Source: Pisaster brevispinus
Lineage: Eukaryota; Echinodermata; Asteroidea; Forcipulatida; Asteriidae
Assembly (NCBI GenBank): GCA_023634235.1
Contig: JAMKCF010000020.1
Coordinates: 7,750,001-7,814,000 of the forward strand
DNA: 64,000 bases
Reading direction: 5' to 3'
The translations under genes and the position numbers were made by a program. The notes under the pieces are model-generated. The model did not search any database, was not told the DNA's origin, and saw only the letters and a list, made by a program, of their open reading frames with translations. This document shows positions 30,861-44,200 of this stretch, one piece after another. The first letter of the stretch is position 1; each line of letters opens with the position of its first letter.

Positions 30861-33842
30861 GCAGATGTACTCAATCTTATATGCTTCATTGCATGGCGTC
30901 TATTTGGTAACGGGTTTTAGGTTTTCTGTCAATTTTATTTCTACCTCAAAATAATAATTTACATTTTGTACTCGACTGCATAGCAGGGGGACCCCATTAT
31001 GTAGAATAGCTGCAAATTTAATAGCACTTTCAAATGGGTTGTTTTATAACTTCTCTGCCTTTTATTTTCTTTGTTTTAAGCCCTTTTCAGTTTGGTGTTC
31101 ATTTGCATAATTTCTAAAGGGGGATTGATTCCTTTTTTTCGTTCTTTTTTTACAAGCAGAAACTCAGTGTATTAAAAATAATAACCAAATAGTGTTGAAA
31201 CCTGTACTTTCAGATGCAAAGTAACCCGAAAATATTTTGTCCACATTTTTTAGTACATCCCGTCAACTCTGCAGTAACAAATGAAAGTTTATGTAGGCAT
31301 ACAACAACCAACGCACTGCACACGCGGCTACATTTTAAACAAAAATTTGTAGGATATGGTCCATAAAATAGCATGGGATTAAAAGAACACACATTTATTT
31401 TGATGACATTAGTAGTCTCATTCGGAGGATAATTTTGGGGTTAAGTTTGTTTTATTGATGCTAAAATTGAGATTTATTGGTAGAATGTAGTTTCGAAAAT
31501 ATTGCAACCTCGTTCAAATCTCTCTTTCTCTCTCTCTCTTTATCTTCTTTATAGTCTATGTGAAAGCTAAATATTAACAAGAAAATGTCCATCTTTGCTG
31601 CAATAGAAAGTCTAATATTAATGGTGTACTTCATGCATCGGCATAAAAGTAAACTTATTCTTGCCCTTCATTGACGTAACTATAGTTATGGAATGTACGT
31701 GTTTTTTCTATAGTTCTGGCGTGGGAGAATCTTCAGCCGACTCGGCTGGCCGGGGAAACAAACCTCTGACGTTATTGTATTTCCTTGTTCACCAGAGACA
31801 GTTGCAACTGCGTATCCACTTTTAACAAAACAGATCGGACTACTGTATGTACTATGTGCTGTTGGGTTCGAGTGCGGTAACTTAAAAAAAAAAAAAAGAG
31901 TACATGTAGACATTGGAGATCATGATTTACTTTATTCCATGTTTACTGATGTGCCGTTTCAAGTCGTTCGCAACCACTATCTACTCTTATACGACCCGAC
32001 TTTATACCAGCAAACCAATTAAACAAGAATAATAGACCTGTAATTTTACCTTATATAACGTGCTTTTTCTTCTTCTTTTTTCCCCATTGGTCTTCAGCAT
32101 TCCTTGAAGACGTTTAGACATTCGTTTTTACGTTTCTGGTTGCATCATTTGCGGAGTGCTCATTCTGAAAATCCTCGAAAAGGACCTTGTTATTTATGGG
32201 CTCTAGACCAAGAGGAGACACCGCCACTCATTTTGTTATTATTGTTTCTTCCTTGTTTTCTTCTCTTGTCTTTTCTTGTTCTCTCCCCTCCCCCTCGCTT
32301 TATTGTAGGGCTGCTCATTTTTGTACCAATTATAACCCAGGAAAAGTATAGTTACGAATCACACGCAAGGAAAGGTCTGAACACAGTTATCAGTGAACTT
32401 ATAAACTGCGCAGCTTTCCGCGGGTTACGTTATTAAGTTTTAAAATTGTCCATTTCACTATAAAAACAAAATAATGTTTGCTGAAAGGTGAAGTGTGGCA
32501 TTTGCATTCAAAGGAAACACACATAATTTTCAATACGAGTATTGTTATCGCTGGATTTTGTTTATTTATTATTTATTATTATTATTATTATTATTTGTTT
32601 TTAGATTTATTTATTGACTTGTTTGTTGACTATTATTTTTTTATCTTCCAAACTCCATCCATTCAGTTTTATGATATTGTTATCATTAATTTAAGATCGT
32701 GACATTCATGTACATGTCGCATGAACACTTCTTCACATACCGTAATATGCAGAACTGCCAGAACAATATTGTATTTTATAGAATTAAATGTAGCTATACA
32801 TTGAAACATATTTACTCAGACGTTTAATTTTGTAGCTTATAGTATGTTCATGCTTTTCTTTTCTTTCTTTTTTTTTTTTTTTACAAGATTGACATTGTAC
32901 CATTATACTTCCCTGGCTTTGTGTAATATTAACCTTTTTAACTTGCATTTTTTGGAATTGGGTTGGTTGTTTTTTAACCTTCGACATTAGGAATTAGAGC
33001 TTGATTGAGGCCCATGTCAGCTTGAAGCAAAACCTCAACAGGATTTGTTTAGGTGTTCGTGTGCAACTGCGCAAACTTTTTTTTCTTTTCTTTTTAGGCC
33101 TAAAACTTTCTTTCAGTCTGAATAGGCCGCTTCGTCACTACAACATCAGAAATGAGAAACTCTTGAACTTTACAAGACAGACCGACTACGTGTACGGACA
33201 GACTGACAAAAAATAACTTTGATTTCATATGTCGATTGCTGCTAGTGAACTCGACTATCTACGCCACCAGTCATTTTTATCTAGACCCTTAGGTATACAT
33301 GGCAATCAAAACGAGGCTGGTAACTAAAATAGACTTGTACCTATCATTTGTTCGTGGTGATTTATTATTTACAACTGGGTCACAATGCATGAAGGACGCA
33401 GTCGTGACGACTGGAGCTCAAAACGAGACGGACAAAATTCGACCAATCAGCGACGCTGACGAGATAAAAACCACAGCTTTTCGGTAGGAGAAATTAAGAA
33501 AACTTGAACAACATCTGGGTTAGAAAAGAAATATTCACTAGATACGAAGACTACACGAACAAAAGAACATCGGATGAGACAATTAATATTTGAATATTCA
33601 TCATGCTGTATCCTTTTTCCCCCTTTTTTCATCCATCATTCAACTCAATGTAAACCAAATCGTGGCTGGAAAGGCAAATTAGTCTGGTGCCCTTTTATGA
33701 TATTTGAGTTGGAAATTCCAAAGGGAGCCTCACGAAGACAGCCAAATTTGGGAGTATTAAAAATGTTTAGATTTACCGTAGAAGTGACGAAAATGACGTA
33801 TGACAAACGATCAGAGTGACCGACACGTCCCTTTAGAAAGTG

Positions 33843-34030
33843 CACGAGATTAACGGGAGGGTATACCGTTGGTAATCCCTCAAAAAATTAATGACCATAA
33901 AACTTACTTGGTAAGAAGTACTGCAGCTTTTGATAATGTACAACATTTTGAGAAACGATTTACTTTTGAGGAATGTTCTTCCTGGATTGACATTCCTGCG
34001 ATAACTAAATCTTTCGGCGATAACTAGAGA
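33843..34030 (+). repeat. Dispersed repeat also found at the window's right end
   Basis: ggtataccgttggtaatccc, aaaaattaatgaccataaaa and cttggtaagaagtactgcag match the order in 63880-64000 (gtatcgtacctttggtaatt, aaaaattattgaccataaaa, cattggtaaggagcactgga). Confidence 0.55.
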
Positions 34031-34294
34031 AACGTTGCCACCTTTAGAAATGAAACTTTCACAGGCTAGTTTTGTTGTATATATATATATATGTATATCT
34101 GCATTTATAGGTTTAAAACAATAGAACGGTTAAAAAAACCAAAGGCATTCTTTTCCTTTAAAGACAGACAGACAGAACAACGAACGGACAGACGAGAGAT
34201 TGTATCTACAGGGAGAGTAAAACTTTCAAAAGAAGCAAGCGGTCGGATACCGTGGATGACCACCCCCCAAAAAAATAAAAAAAATAAAATAAAT

Positions 34295-34362
<68 letters not shown>

Positions 34363-34366
34363 AAAA
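34295..34366 (+). repeat. (TAAA)n microsatellite
   Basis: About 18 perfect or near-perfect taaa units, preceded by an A-rich stretch. Confidence 0.95.
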
Positions 34367-35038
34367 CAAATAAAACATTCTGGCCACGAAAAAAGAGATT
34401 AGTCTTGACGATGGTAAAAGTTAGTCCGACATGTGTTGTGGCCCATGCTGGTTCGGGATTTATCATGGGCCAAGGGGTCAAGATTGACATCCAATTTCGG
34501 TGTCTCTTCGAACTGTGCATGACTAATTATAGACTCGCCACAAACTTTGTTTGTTAAAATGTGAGTTTAGTATCATTTTTTCAAGGATCCCATATAGGTA
34601 TTTGTTAGAAAATGGTTAAATATTTCTGTTTACCCCGGGGATAGTATTGCTCCATGGTAATACATTTGTTAATAAATAACAATTAAAGGGGATTGTTTTA
34701 CAGGGAAGCTTGTAGTATTCTGACGAGTATGTGAAGATTGAACAATTTTAGCTTTTTTAGACTATATTAAGATGTGCCACCCATTTTGTAAGCTGCTTGT
34801 ATATCTTTCTGTAGTCTTATAATAAACATTGGATTTGTTCGGGCTACACTGTATTGTGAAAATAAAATAAAACAGAATAAATTTGATTTTTATTAATAAA
34901 GTTTGTGGTCGGGTGCTTTCCTTTTTTGTCCCCGGTGCTTTCCTTCACAGTACGCCAACCATCTCGCCCCAAAGTGGCCTTGTTCTGTTCAGTACCTAAC
35001 GTGTACTATATCCCGTTAAACTACAGTAAGCCTGCCGT

Positions 35039-35194
35039 CGATTTCACCAAACTCTTCCTAACTTAGGATTAATCTTAGGACTTAGAACGAGTCCCAGCCT
35101 TGCACTGTAACATGTAAACCTTAAGATTAATCCTAAGTTAGGACTAGTTACTCGTCCTAACTTGAGATAGGATTAATCCTTGCGTTTCGTGAGA
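35039..35194. mobile_element. ~155-bp MITE built on TCCTAACTTAGGATTAATC
   Basis: Left end cgatttcaccaaactcttcc; right end ggattaatccttgcgtttcg followed by tgagatcg. The ends and the inner taacttaggattaatctta / taagattaatcctaagttag blocks are inverted complements, so the element folds into a hairpin. Confidence 0.7.
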
Positions 35195-36191
35195 TCGGCT
35201 GCAGTGCTTAATACACATCAACATTTACCTGTCACTTGTATACAAATCCTAAATTCTCCTCACCTTTTGTTCCATGCCACCCCCTTGAAAAATCCGTGCG
35301 CCGTCTTTGTTCTTCCAGAATGTCAGACGTCTCACTCTCAGCTGACGAATCAGAGGTCGCTAATGACAGGTGCAAGCGCGTTGATTGGACGAATCTTTCT
35401 TGTGTTATGCAAATTTCCTGCAGTCTGGCAAGCTTAGTGGTATGCGTGTTATGTGATGTATGCAGTGCAGTAGTGTACTGACTTGAGGACCATCTATGTT
35501 CTTTCAAGTCGGCCATTACGCACATTCAAGATGCAGTATTACATGTGTTTCCAAAATACAACTAGCTTGTTGTTGGAAACGTTCATTTTGGAACATTTAC
35601 TTTTAGAGTAAAAATATTTGGTTCGCGAACAGGAGCGGAGTCAACATTTGAACATTTTTGTCAACCTGGAATGTTATTCAATTCTGGAAGACTCAATGAA
35701 ATGAGAATAACATTGTCGCGTGGCTCTTCAACATAAACAAGTTAACTGTATGTGCATGAACTTCCGAACAGCCATCACACCAAACTTGAAAGTCGAACTA
35801 ACTCTTCCGTCCACAATGTCAATGGGTGAGTCAACTTTAAGGTTCTTCTTTTTTTCTCTTTTGAGACGTTGAACAGTTTCGGTATTACTGCCAGTGTCTT
35901 TACACAATGATTACACGCAGATCTGATTTTCGACGAGCCTGTAGAGTTCTGGTCTCAGTTTCAAAAGTTATTAAAAAGCAAGGAAAAAAAGTGCACAATT
36001 ATTTTCGTAGCTAACACTGAAAGAAGAACGGTTCAATTAATACACTTACGTGAAATTGTGGCACAAATTTCTGTTTCAGCTGTATATTTTTTTACTGTAT
36101 TCCATGTAAATTGCTAAACATTAAATTTTATTGCTTGAAGTTTTTTTTTTTTTTAGTCAAAACTTAATTTTTTTAACTCTATGGTCGGAAA

Positions 36192-36291
36192 CGACCGTAG
36201 GTATGTACTATGGATTTTCAACCATTGCTAAGTATTTCTGTCGACCGTAGGTATGTACTATGGATTTTCAACCATTGCTAAGTATTTCTGT
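36192..36291 (+). repeat. Two identical 50-bp units in tandem
   Basis: cgaccgtaggtatgtactat recurs exactly 50 bp later and the units are identical up to agtatttctgt. A short inverted tggtcggaaacgacc sits at the left edge. Confidence 0.93.
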
Positions 36292-38078
36292 CCAGACGTG
36301 GCAGGTTGTCCCCATTGGTGACTTTGAAATAGAATAGTTTACTGTTTTTGAAGGTCGAAGAAATGTCTCTACGACAGTGGCATAACCAGACATGGGGGTG
36401 GGGGTGGGTACAGAGACATCATCTTCGGGGGCTATATATAAACCATTCATTTGTGCACTTGTGCAAATTTCGCAAATTGGAAATTCCAATCGTCGCGACA
36501 CTTTAGAAGAAAATATTTTGAGGATTATCACTGCTCTTACTTAATCTTAAAAATTAGTGCATGTATTGATATCAGTCAAGTGCGTTAGTTGCCATTCGTC
36601 ATACAATATATCATGGGTAGTTACTATTATGAAGAACTGGCTACTTTGATGGTGGTTGTTCAACTGTAATTAGGTTTGTGTGTGTGGTTTTATTTTATAG
36701 AAAACATTAAAACATTCGAGTATTTTACTTGCAATTTTATTTTATGAAATGACACTGTTCACAAAGCTGAAGGAGACCACTCGGTGGATAAGTTATCAAT
36801 ACACTGTAAATAAAATTAACCAAAACTAGATGTAAATAAATGAACTTTCAAAGGCCAACTTCAGTTTCAGAAACTTGAAAGATCTGTTCTTCATACAAGT
36901 AAAGAGATAGCATGTTGCAACCAAGGACAAAACATAAAAACAAAGTACAAAGCCACATAACTCAAGAATAACCAACGTCTTTTTAATAAACAATCCATGC
37001 ATAAACAACTGTTCTTTTGAAATAATTAATACATGTCACTCTGGAGAAAAATGAAAAGTGTCCCGGTTGTCACATGAGGGCGCTCTTTCAACTTGTGATG
37101 CTATCTAGAAGTGTTCATCTGAAAGAATACATTTCAAATGAAACAAGAACTTAATTGATGAGTACGAGCTCTTACAGGTGCTTTTGAGGTTTAGATATCT
37201 GTACAAGTTTGCATACCAAAGAATTTTTTATATTTTAAACTTGATTGAAGAAAACACAACTCCAAAACAATCAAACACAATGTTTACTTGTATTTTAACC
37301 ATTACAAAAGTAACACTGGATGAAGAATTGTTGTCCGGACATGGAACTAATCATCAAGTCTAAAAATACTTTAACGGTTTACTTTCTTGTAGGGGCTTAA
37401 AATGTAGAGCGTGGGCTGTTCAATCAGTCAACTCTGAATACATTACAATTTATTGGCAACAGCTGAAGCTTTACTTTTAGACCTTATTGATGAGGTAGGA
37501 AAAACCTAACTTTACCAAGAGAAAGGAGAAGTTACTTGTTTTTTTTTCTAAAACAATGCATGCCTTTCTTTCTTAGTTTACCAGAACTATTCAACTTCTA
37601 AACCATAGAATTAATTTAAACAAACCAAATCATTCTCAAAACGGAATTAATTTATTTTCTAGTGCTGACTCAAGCAAGGAGAACATACACACAGAACCAT
37701 CATCAAGATCTAATGAACAGAGGTGGTGAGGAAAGGTATGTTATATCATGTAGCTTCCACAAAATGATGACTGGTGTAGAATTTAATATATAAGAATTTG
37801 ACATGTGAATTGACTAAAAACATTACGCCTCAAAAGACACATAATCAGTATCGGCATCCATCATTTTACTCAATAACTTCCTAAGATAGTTGATGTGTGA
37901 TCAGCATTTAAGGTAGGCTCAACTGTCTTGGGTGTTCATCAATGTAAACTGAACCTTAACAAAGTTGAAGTATTGTAGGTTGTGGTGTGACAGTAGGTGT
38001 TCAGTAAAAATCAATCAGACTTAACAAATCACAACTTAATAATAAGCAATCTTTCTATAAATCTAAATAAAGACCCAT

Positions 38079-38228
38079 TTAGTCGCTATCGCTACTGGAA
38101 TCGGAACCTATTTCACTCTTGCGTTTCTTTAGTCGATTGATGGATTCAACATGGCGGTTGATTTCTCGCTCATGGGCTTCAATCTCATCGTCGTGATGTT
38201 TCTTGAGGGCTTTTAGCTGCTCAGCTTG
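38079..38228 (-). CDS. ATP5IF1: ATP5IF1 exon 4: coiled coil and acidic tail
   Basis: Forty-nine codons plus the stop (38079-38081), after acceptor tttttgcag. The translation begins QAEQLKALKKHHDDEIEAHE and includes REINRHVESINRLKKRKSEI, the antiparallel dimerisation helix with the conserved His residues implicated in pH sensing. It ends GSDSSSDSD. A minus-strand AATAAA-like signal is visible near 37646-37653, but cleavage cannot be placed. Confidence 0.95.
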   Translation of the reverse strand, partial: QAEQLKALKKHHDDEIEAHEREINRHVESINRLKKRKSEIGSDSSSDSD

Positions 38229-41200
38229 CTGCAAAAAGGAGAAACCAATCAAAATGAGAACTAAGATTCAAATTTGTTATTCATCATATTTAGCAGAAGG
38301 GGAAAAAAAGATAAAATATTACAGGCCTAGAATTTCATCTTTGAGAGGACTAGGCCATTTTTATTTTGCAAAGGACACTTCCATTGGAAATCTTAAACAC
38401 TAGGGGAAACTTTTGAAGGGGCACCAAGGGCAAGACCAGGGGCAACAGAGGCCATGCAATTCAGGCCTGAGCAGGCCCGATAGTGCCTAATAATACCCAT
38501 ATATTCGCATGGACCAATGTTGTTTTCAAATTCAAGTGAAATTTATGAATATTCACAAAATACAAGACAAAGAAGGAGGTTTGTAAGCAAAAAGTGGTGT
38601 AAACAACTATTACAAGTTACATTATCTTGGCTCTGTAACAAGCTTCTGGGATAGTTTCTATTGATATCTTCTGATCATCCTTATGGTAAGACAGATCAAT
38701 GTTACTGTTTTCTAAAATCCCAACCTGCTGTACTGTCAAAACTGCATATTTGCATGGCTTAAATCCACAAGACTGCAGGGGTTGTAGCTCAAAATTTACT
38801 AGACCAGAATTTAAGTGAGAAAAAACTAAATTATCTACACAGTTGAACATTTTGACAGAGCACAAAGGGAAGATTTGTCTCATTTGTCTTGAGTTTACTG
38901 GCCCAAGGCTAAAAACGCTGGCCTTGGGCCTGTGGTCCAGTGTAAATTTTGAGCCCTGATTTGCAGGAAAATAAAAACAATTTGCTTCACAAAAAACTAT
39001 GATATATACATTGTGCACATGATGTCATTGACCAGTGCAGTCTTTTTGGTGATCACCAGTGCATATTTCAGTCGTGTGTAACTGTTACAAATAGCTGATG
39101 CGAGACGCAAGATGCAATAATAAGCCAATCACTACAACACATTATCTTTTGTATAACACTTAATTAGGTGCATAATGTAGCTGTGCATCAGGCTGATGCA
39201 CATGTTGAGAATAAAATCTTTTAATACAAAAATCTTTATTATGAAAGTAACTTCTCAGCATATGCATTCGCTAGACGACATAGGCCCCCAAAGAGTTTTC
39301 AGTTTGGGAAATAATAAAAAAGTTCCAGCTCGATTCTGTAAAAAATTAATTATTAACATCAACCTCGTGTATTTTTCTTATGTAGACGGGATCACAAAAA
39401 ATGGCAGTTTGAAAAGCGATGAGCACTCTGTGACGTAGATACACAAGATCTATAAATCCAGACAGCAGAGCATATCGTACACGCATCCATAATGGGCTGA
39501 ATGTCGGTTGATTCTTTCCTAAGCTTCACAGGGCTCAAAATTAACATTGGACCCCTAGCCCGAGGTTATGCATCGGGCCAGAAATCTAATGACTAGAAAA
39601 GTCTTGCAGTCTTGTGGTTTTGTTCAGTCTGATGAATGATTTTCAGCTGAAGAATTCTTACCCATAATACAAAATTAAATAAATCTTTTCTGAGTGCTCA
39701 TTCAAACCAGAACAGTTAAAATGTAGGGTAGTTTTTTTCATTTCAAATCTGGTCTTAAAAAAAAATGTTCCAATAAATATTTTGAGGTACAAGCCTTACA
39801 GTCTTGTGGATTATTTTCCCCCAATTTTGAGTCATGCTTCAAAACTTACCAACTGTCTGAAAAACTGGTCCTCATGGGCTGCTTCCATTTTTCCAAAAGC
39901 ACCACCGGCATCACGGATTGTACCACCAGTACCTCCACCCTGTCAAAGATGCAAAATTACAACATTCACAAAGAGATGGGCCAAATAAATAAAATTATAA
40001 CAGTATTTTTCAAAATGCATAAAAAAAAAAAACCAACACACGCTAAATGCACAAAGGGATACAAGTATAAACAAAAAGAAAAAAAAATTAAGGCAGATCT
40101 TCGCATCCACATTTCTTAGGGTGACTTTCACCACAAATGTTATTCCTACTACAGCATCAATAATGGCAAACAAATAATTTTTATATGTTGAATTTGCATC
40201 AGGGATAAAGAATATTATACACCATTCTGTGTTAAGCACTGTAAACTTGGTGCTTTCCCCCTGAGTCTTGTGAAAAATTTCCACAGGCATTACTCGGGTG
40301 GGATTCAAATCCAGGACCTTTGCCATTCTAGAGCAGATGTCTTGTACCAGTAGCCCACCAAAACTGCCCGGTAGCTACAGTACATGTAGAAGCAGTTTAA
40401 ATCCTGTATTTTAACAGCGGGTACCGCAACAACTTAATACTTGTTAAATTCCTTGCTTCATTGTTTTTTTACAGTGGTGATCATATATTCTGACAGAAAA
40501 CTATATCATCTTCACTGAAATCGTCTTCACCAAGGAATTTTGCCATTTCTCTCTTGAAAATAAATGAGACAATAAAAACTTTGCTTATAGATGAGAAAGC
40601 GACAATGGATCATACATACCGATATGTAGGTTCAAGTTTGGCAAATCTGGACTTACTCTTTGGTCGACAAAAAGGGGGGGGGTGGGAAATAGACCAAACA
40701 AACAAACAAACAAAATGCAATGTTCAAATGAATACTCTGAAATCCAGGTATGTACTTTTCTCTCCCGATAGTTGAAGATCATGTTCTTTGCCTTCAATCA
40801 AAATAAACTACTTTCTAGGACTTGACTAATACAAATGATAACTAGACATGTTGCATTTGTGCACAAATGCCGAGCTGTTTCGTCATAACTTTTTCAAATT
40901 ACTCAACTGAATTTGAAAGTGTTTTTTTTATTCAAAGTAGTTATGACGTATCAAGCCTGTTTAAAAAAGAATTTGGATTATACCACGTTTTGTAAGCAAT
41001 TTATGACTAAAAGGTGCAAAAAATAAAAAAAATCATAAAAAATCATGTGATGACGTCATCATGACGTCATTTCAGAATTTACAAGAACTTGCCAATATCC
41101 AACAACCTACCAAGTTTCAACATGATCGCACTAATACTTAGGGAGATATACGACTTTAAAAAAGGCACCTTTAATGCCGCGTCACGTGACCCCCGATGAC

Positions 41201-44200
41201 GTCATCGATCTGAAATTTCACACATATGATGGCTGCTCGACGATCAACATGTGTGTAAATTTTGAAGTGAATACACAAAACTTCACCACACACATCTTCA
41301 AAAAGTCCATTTTGATCAGTTTTCAACCTGCCGCTAGAGGGCGCTCTTGTGTGTTGTGACGTCATCGGTATTTTTTTTTAATTACCCACCCTTGCCAGAC
41401 AATAACATCGTTGAAAGCAACTTCATAACTATTTCCACTTTTGAATAACGAGGCACTTCCGGTTTCGACCGGAAGTAGAGGTCATGTGAGGTCACGCACA
41501 CTGAATAAAATGAAGACCTAATTTATCCCTATACAATCCCGCAATCAAAAACCTACGGTCTCTTGTGGCTGATTTGTTACTGATTTTCAAATATTTAAAA
41601 TAGAAACCTTTAAGATGACGTCACGTGACAGGTGATGACGTCATCATGACCTCATTGTTTTGAGATCATTATTGCACCAATGCCTTTCATCACTGAAAGT
41701 TTCATTGCAATTGCTCTTTAGGAACTATGCAAATAGCCGCTTTGACCGAACGTGCGTTATGTCAATAGCCTTTTTTACTGAAACAGACAAATAAAAAAAT
41801 TAAAAATAATAAAAAAAACTTTAACGAAAACAAGAGCTGTTTCGCAGCGCTGCGCTACGAAACAGCTAATTAAAGCAGTAATTAAAGCAGTTGATATTTA
41901 ACTACCGACCGTAAAATCATCTGAAACGCTGTTTCGCAGGCAGATGGTTTATAGCGCCCTCCTGACATTGTCAACATTTTAGGCCTATTATTATTAGAGT
42001 TTTTGTTCACATCCTGGTAGTCTTGAGGACTCTGCTCCTCTAATCAACTGTCATGCTGCGCGCTAATAATGGCCTGCTGATGCTGGTTTTGGGGGTTTTG
42101 GCATCTTATTTTTTCATTCCCCAAAATAAATATATCAATCTTCGTTCATTAGAAATTATTTTTCTAATTTGTGGCATCCCAAACATTCTTTTAAAGAGGG
42201 AAATAAAGTCAAATTTTGCGGTACAACATTTGGACGATTTTACCGTCACTGGTAAAATATCCACAGCCACAACTTACTTTGCCAGCTCCACTGCCCATGA
42301 CACCTGAATCAGATCCATATCCACGCTGCATTTGACTGAAAGTGAAAGTGAAGTGATTTTAAAACAAGAATAACAAATATTCCGTTTAAATGCTGACAAC
42401 AAATAAGATAGTGTAAAGGATAGCCCCACTTGTATGACCAAGGAACCTGGATCCTTGGCCACACATCCGGACCCACTTTTTTTTAACCTTACCTAAAAAA
42501 AATTCAAGGCGCATTCCCTGCGGGCGGGTCGGCAGTTTAAACCAGCTCACAGTTTAAATCAATTCTTGACGTCACCGGCCGGCCGTGTTGTGGGCGGAGC
42601 GAGGATGCGAACATTGCAATGGTTGCTATGGATTGATCCCAATCATGCCAATCAATTCACGAAGTCACCGGCCGGCCGGGCTGTTGGCAGAGTGGATACA
42701 TAAGTATCCGCTCCGCCCACAGTCGTTGAAATTGATTGGCATGATTGGGATCAATCCAAAATGGCCGGGGTTAGTAAACATCGAGCAAAGTAAATCGGAG
42801 GAAATAGACAAATTATTTCTTTAGATATCTTTTTTATTATTTTTTTTATTTCAACATCCAAAACACCCAGGTCAAGCTAAGATTAGAAGTGAGTGAACAC
42901 ATTGAGCTAGTTTAAACCACAAACCCACCCGTAGGGAATGCGCCTTGAATTTTTCATCGGTAAACTTAAGAAAAAATGGTTCCGAACGTGTGGCCAAGGA
43001 AGGATAAGTAAGTGAGCATGATTTACCAAGTACATTTTCAAGGTCATTTACTGCAGCATCGGCTGGCCCGAATGTGGAACCAACTTCCCATGATTGTCAA
43101 ATCATCTCCATCCATCACAACATTCAAGAAAAACTTAAAATCTCACCTGTTCAAACAAGCATTATTTTATTAGCATACTCACAATACACAGTCACACAAT
43201 CGACACTCCTTACTCCTAGAACTATTCGGTTCGTTCCACTATCGTCTCCCCGACCCTCATAGGTCATCATGTACAAAATCCTATTCGAAACTTTTTCCCC
43301 TTCACGTTTATGCACCTGGACTTCTCTTTTGAAAACGGAGCTCGCCAAAATTAGGCTCTATCTATTCATTGTTTTCACAGTGAGCTCGGGGTGGGTCCAG
43401 AAAATCCACTCCGCAAAAAAAAGGTGCAAAAAATGATAAATTCCCATCGTTTATTCAGAATCGTCGCCTTCCGATAACAAAAATGGCCGCCGTCGCTTGT
43501 ATCACTGGTATGCTGCGTGCAACGCTGGTCCACGACATGCCTTAAGCTGGTATTCAATAGTATTCTGTGCGCAACACTGGTCCACAATAATCAATGGCTT
43601 ATCTTTTATACGTAAACTGTTGGTTATTGTGAACCAGCGTTGCGCGCAGCATACCATTGATACAAGCGACGGCGGCCATTTTTGTTGTCGGAAGGCGACG
43701 ATTCCGAATAACGATGGGAATTTATCATTTTTTGCACTTTTTTTTTGCGGAGTGGATTTTCTGGACCCACCCCGAGCTCACTGTGAAAACAATGAATACA
43801 TAGAGCCTAATTTTGGCGAGCTCCGTTTTCAAAAGAGAAGTCCAGGTGCATAAACGTGAAGGGGAAAAAGTTTCGAATAGGATTTTGTACATGATGACCT
43901 ATGAGGGTCGGGGAGACGATAGCGGAACGAACCGAATAGTTCTAGGAGTACACACTCCTATCCTACTCCTAGTCACTACTTGTTTTTCCCTCCTCAAGCG
44001 CCATGATCGCCTTTTTACTAGGCGTATACCGTCGCTTTACTAAATATTCTTTACTATTATTGTTATTACTATTATTAATATTAATATTAAATTGGGGCTA
44101 ATTTTAAATAAATACATATCATTACTGGTTAATGATGCAAGTGCACGCCGAAAATGGTAAATCTGTAATCACTAAATCAGGAGTGCAATGTGATTCATAT

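Larger units (their letters stand above)
24874..38078. other. KCNQ 3' UTR and intergenic DNA towards ATP5IF1
   Basis: 13 kb between two converging genes. The KCNQ poly(A) site cannot be fixed; several AATAAA occur (for example near 25889 and 34820). Contents: telomere-like unit, hAT-like MITE (26740-27003), tandem repeat (28815-29150), LTR-like and GC-rich pieces (29353-29740), CRE-bearing repeats (30536-30860), (TAAA)n (34295-34366), MITE (35039-35194) and a 50-bp duplication (36192-36291). No coding exon recognised. Confidence 0.6.
39940..42277. other. ATP5IF1 intron 2
   Basis: It contains a second-family SINE (about 40135-40440), a segment shared with the IF1 duplicate (about 40531-40571) and a CRE-rich repeat (about 40870-41870). 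Confidence 0.6.

Noticed and set aside
36371..36420. Third hAT-like MITE (cagtggcataacc end)
   Set aside because: Only one end is visible; no inverted partner or target duplication was found nearby.
42483..42969. TTAA on both sides of a repeat, suggesting piggyBac insertion
   Set aside because: The inverted repeat continues outside both TTAA sites to ccttggccacac at 42453 and 42999, so TTAA is internal and not a target duplication.
43151..44043. Two genes encoding the same ~45-residue peptide (ASSVFKREVQVHKREGEK...)
   Set aside because: Both frames lie in the inverted arms of one fold-back element and diverge at its ends, so they are one repeat read twice.
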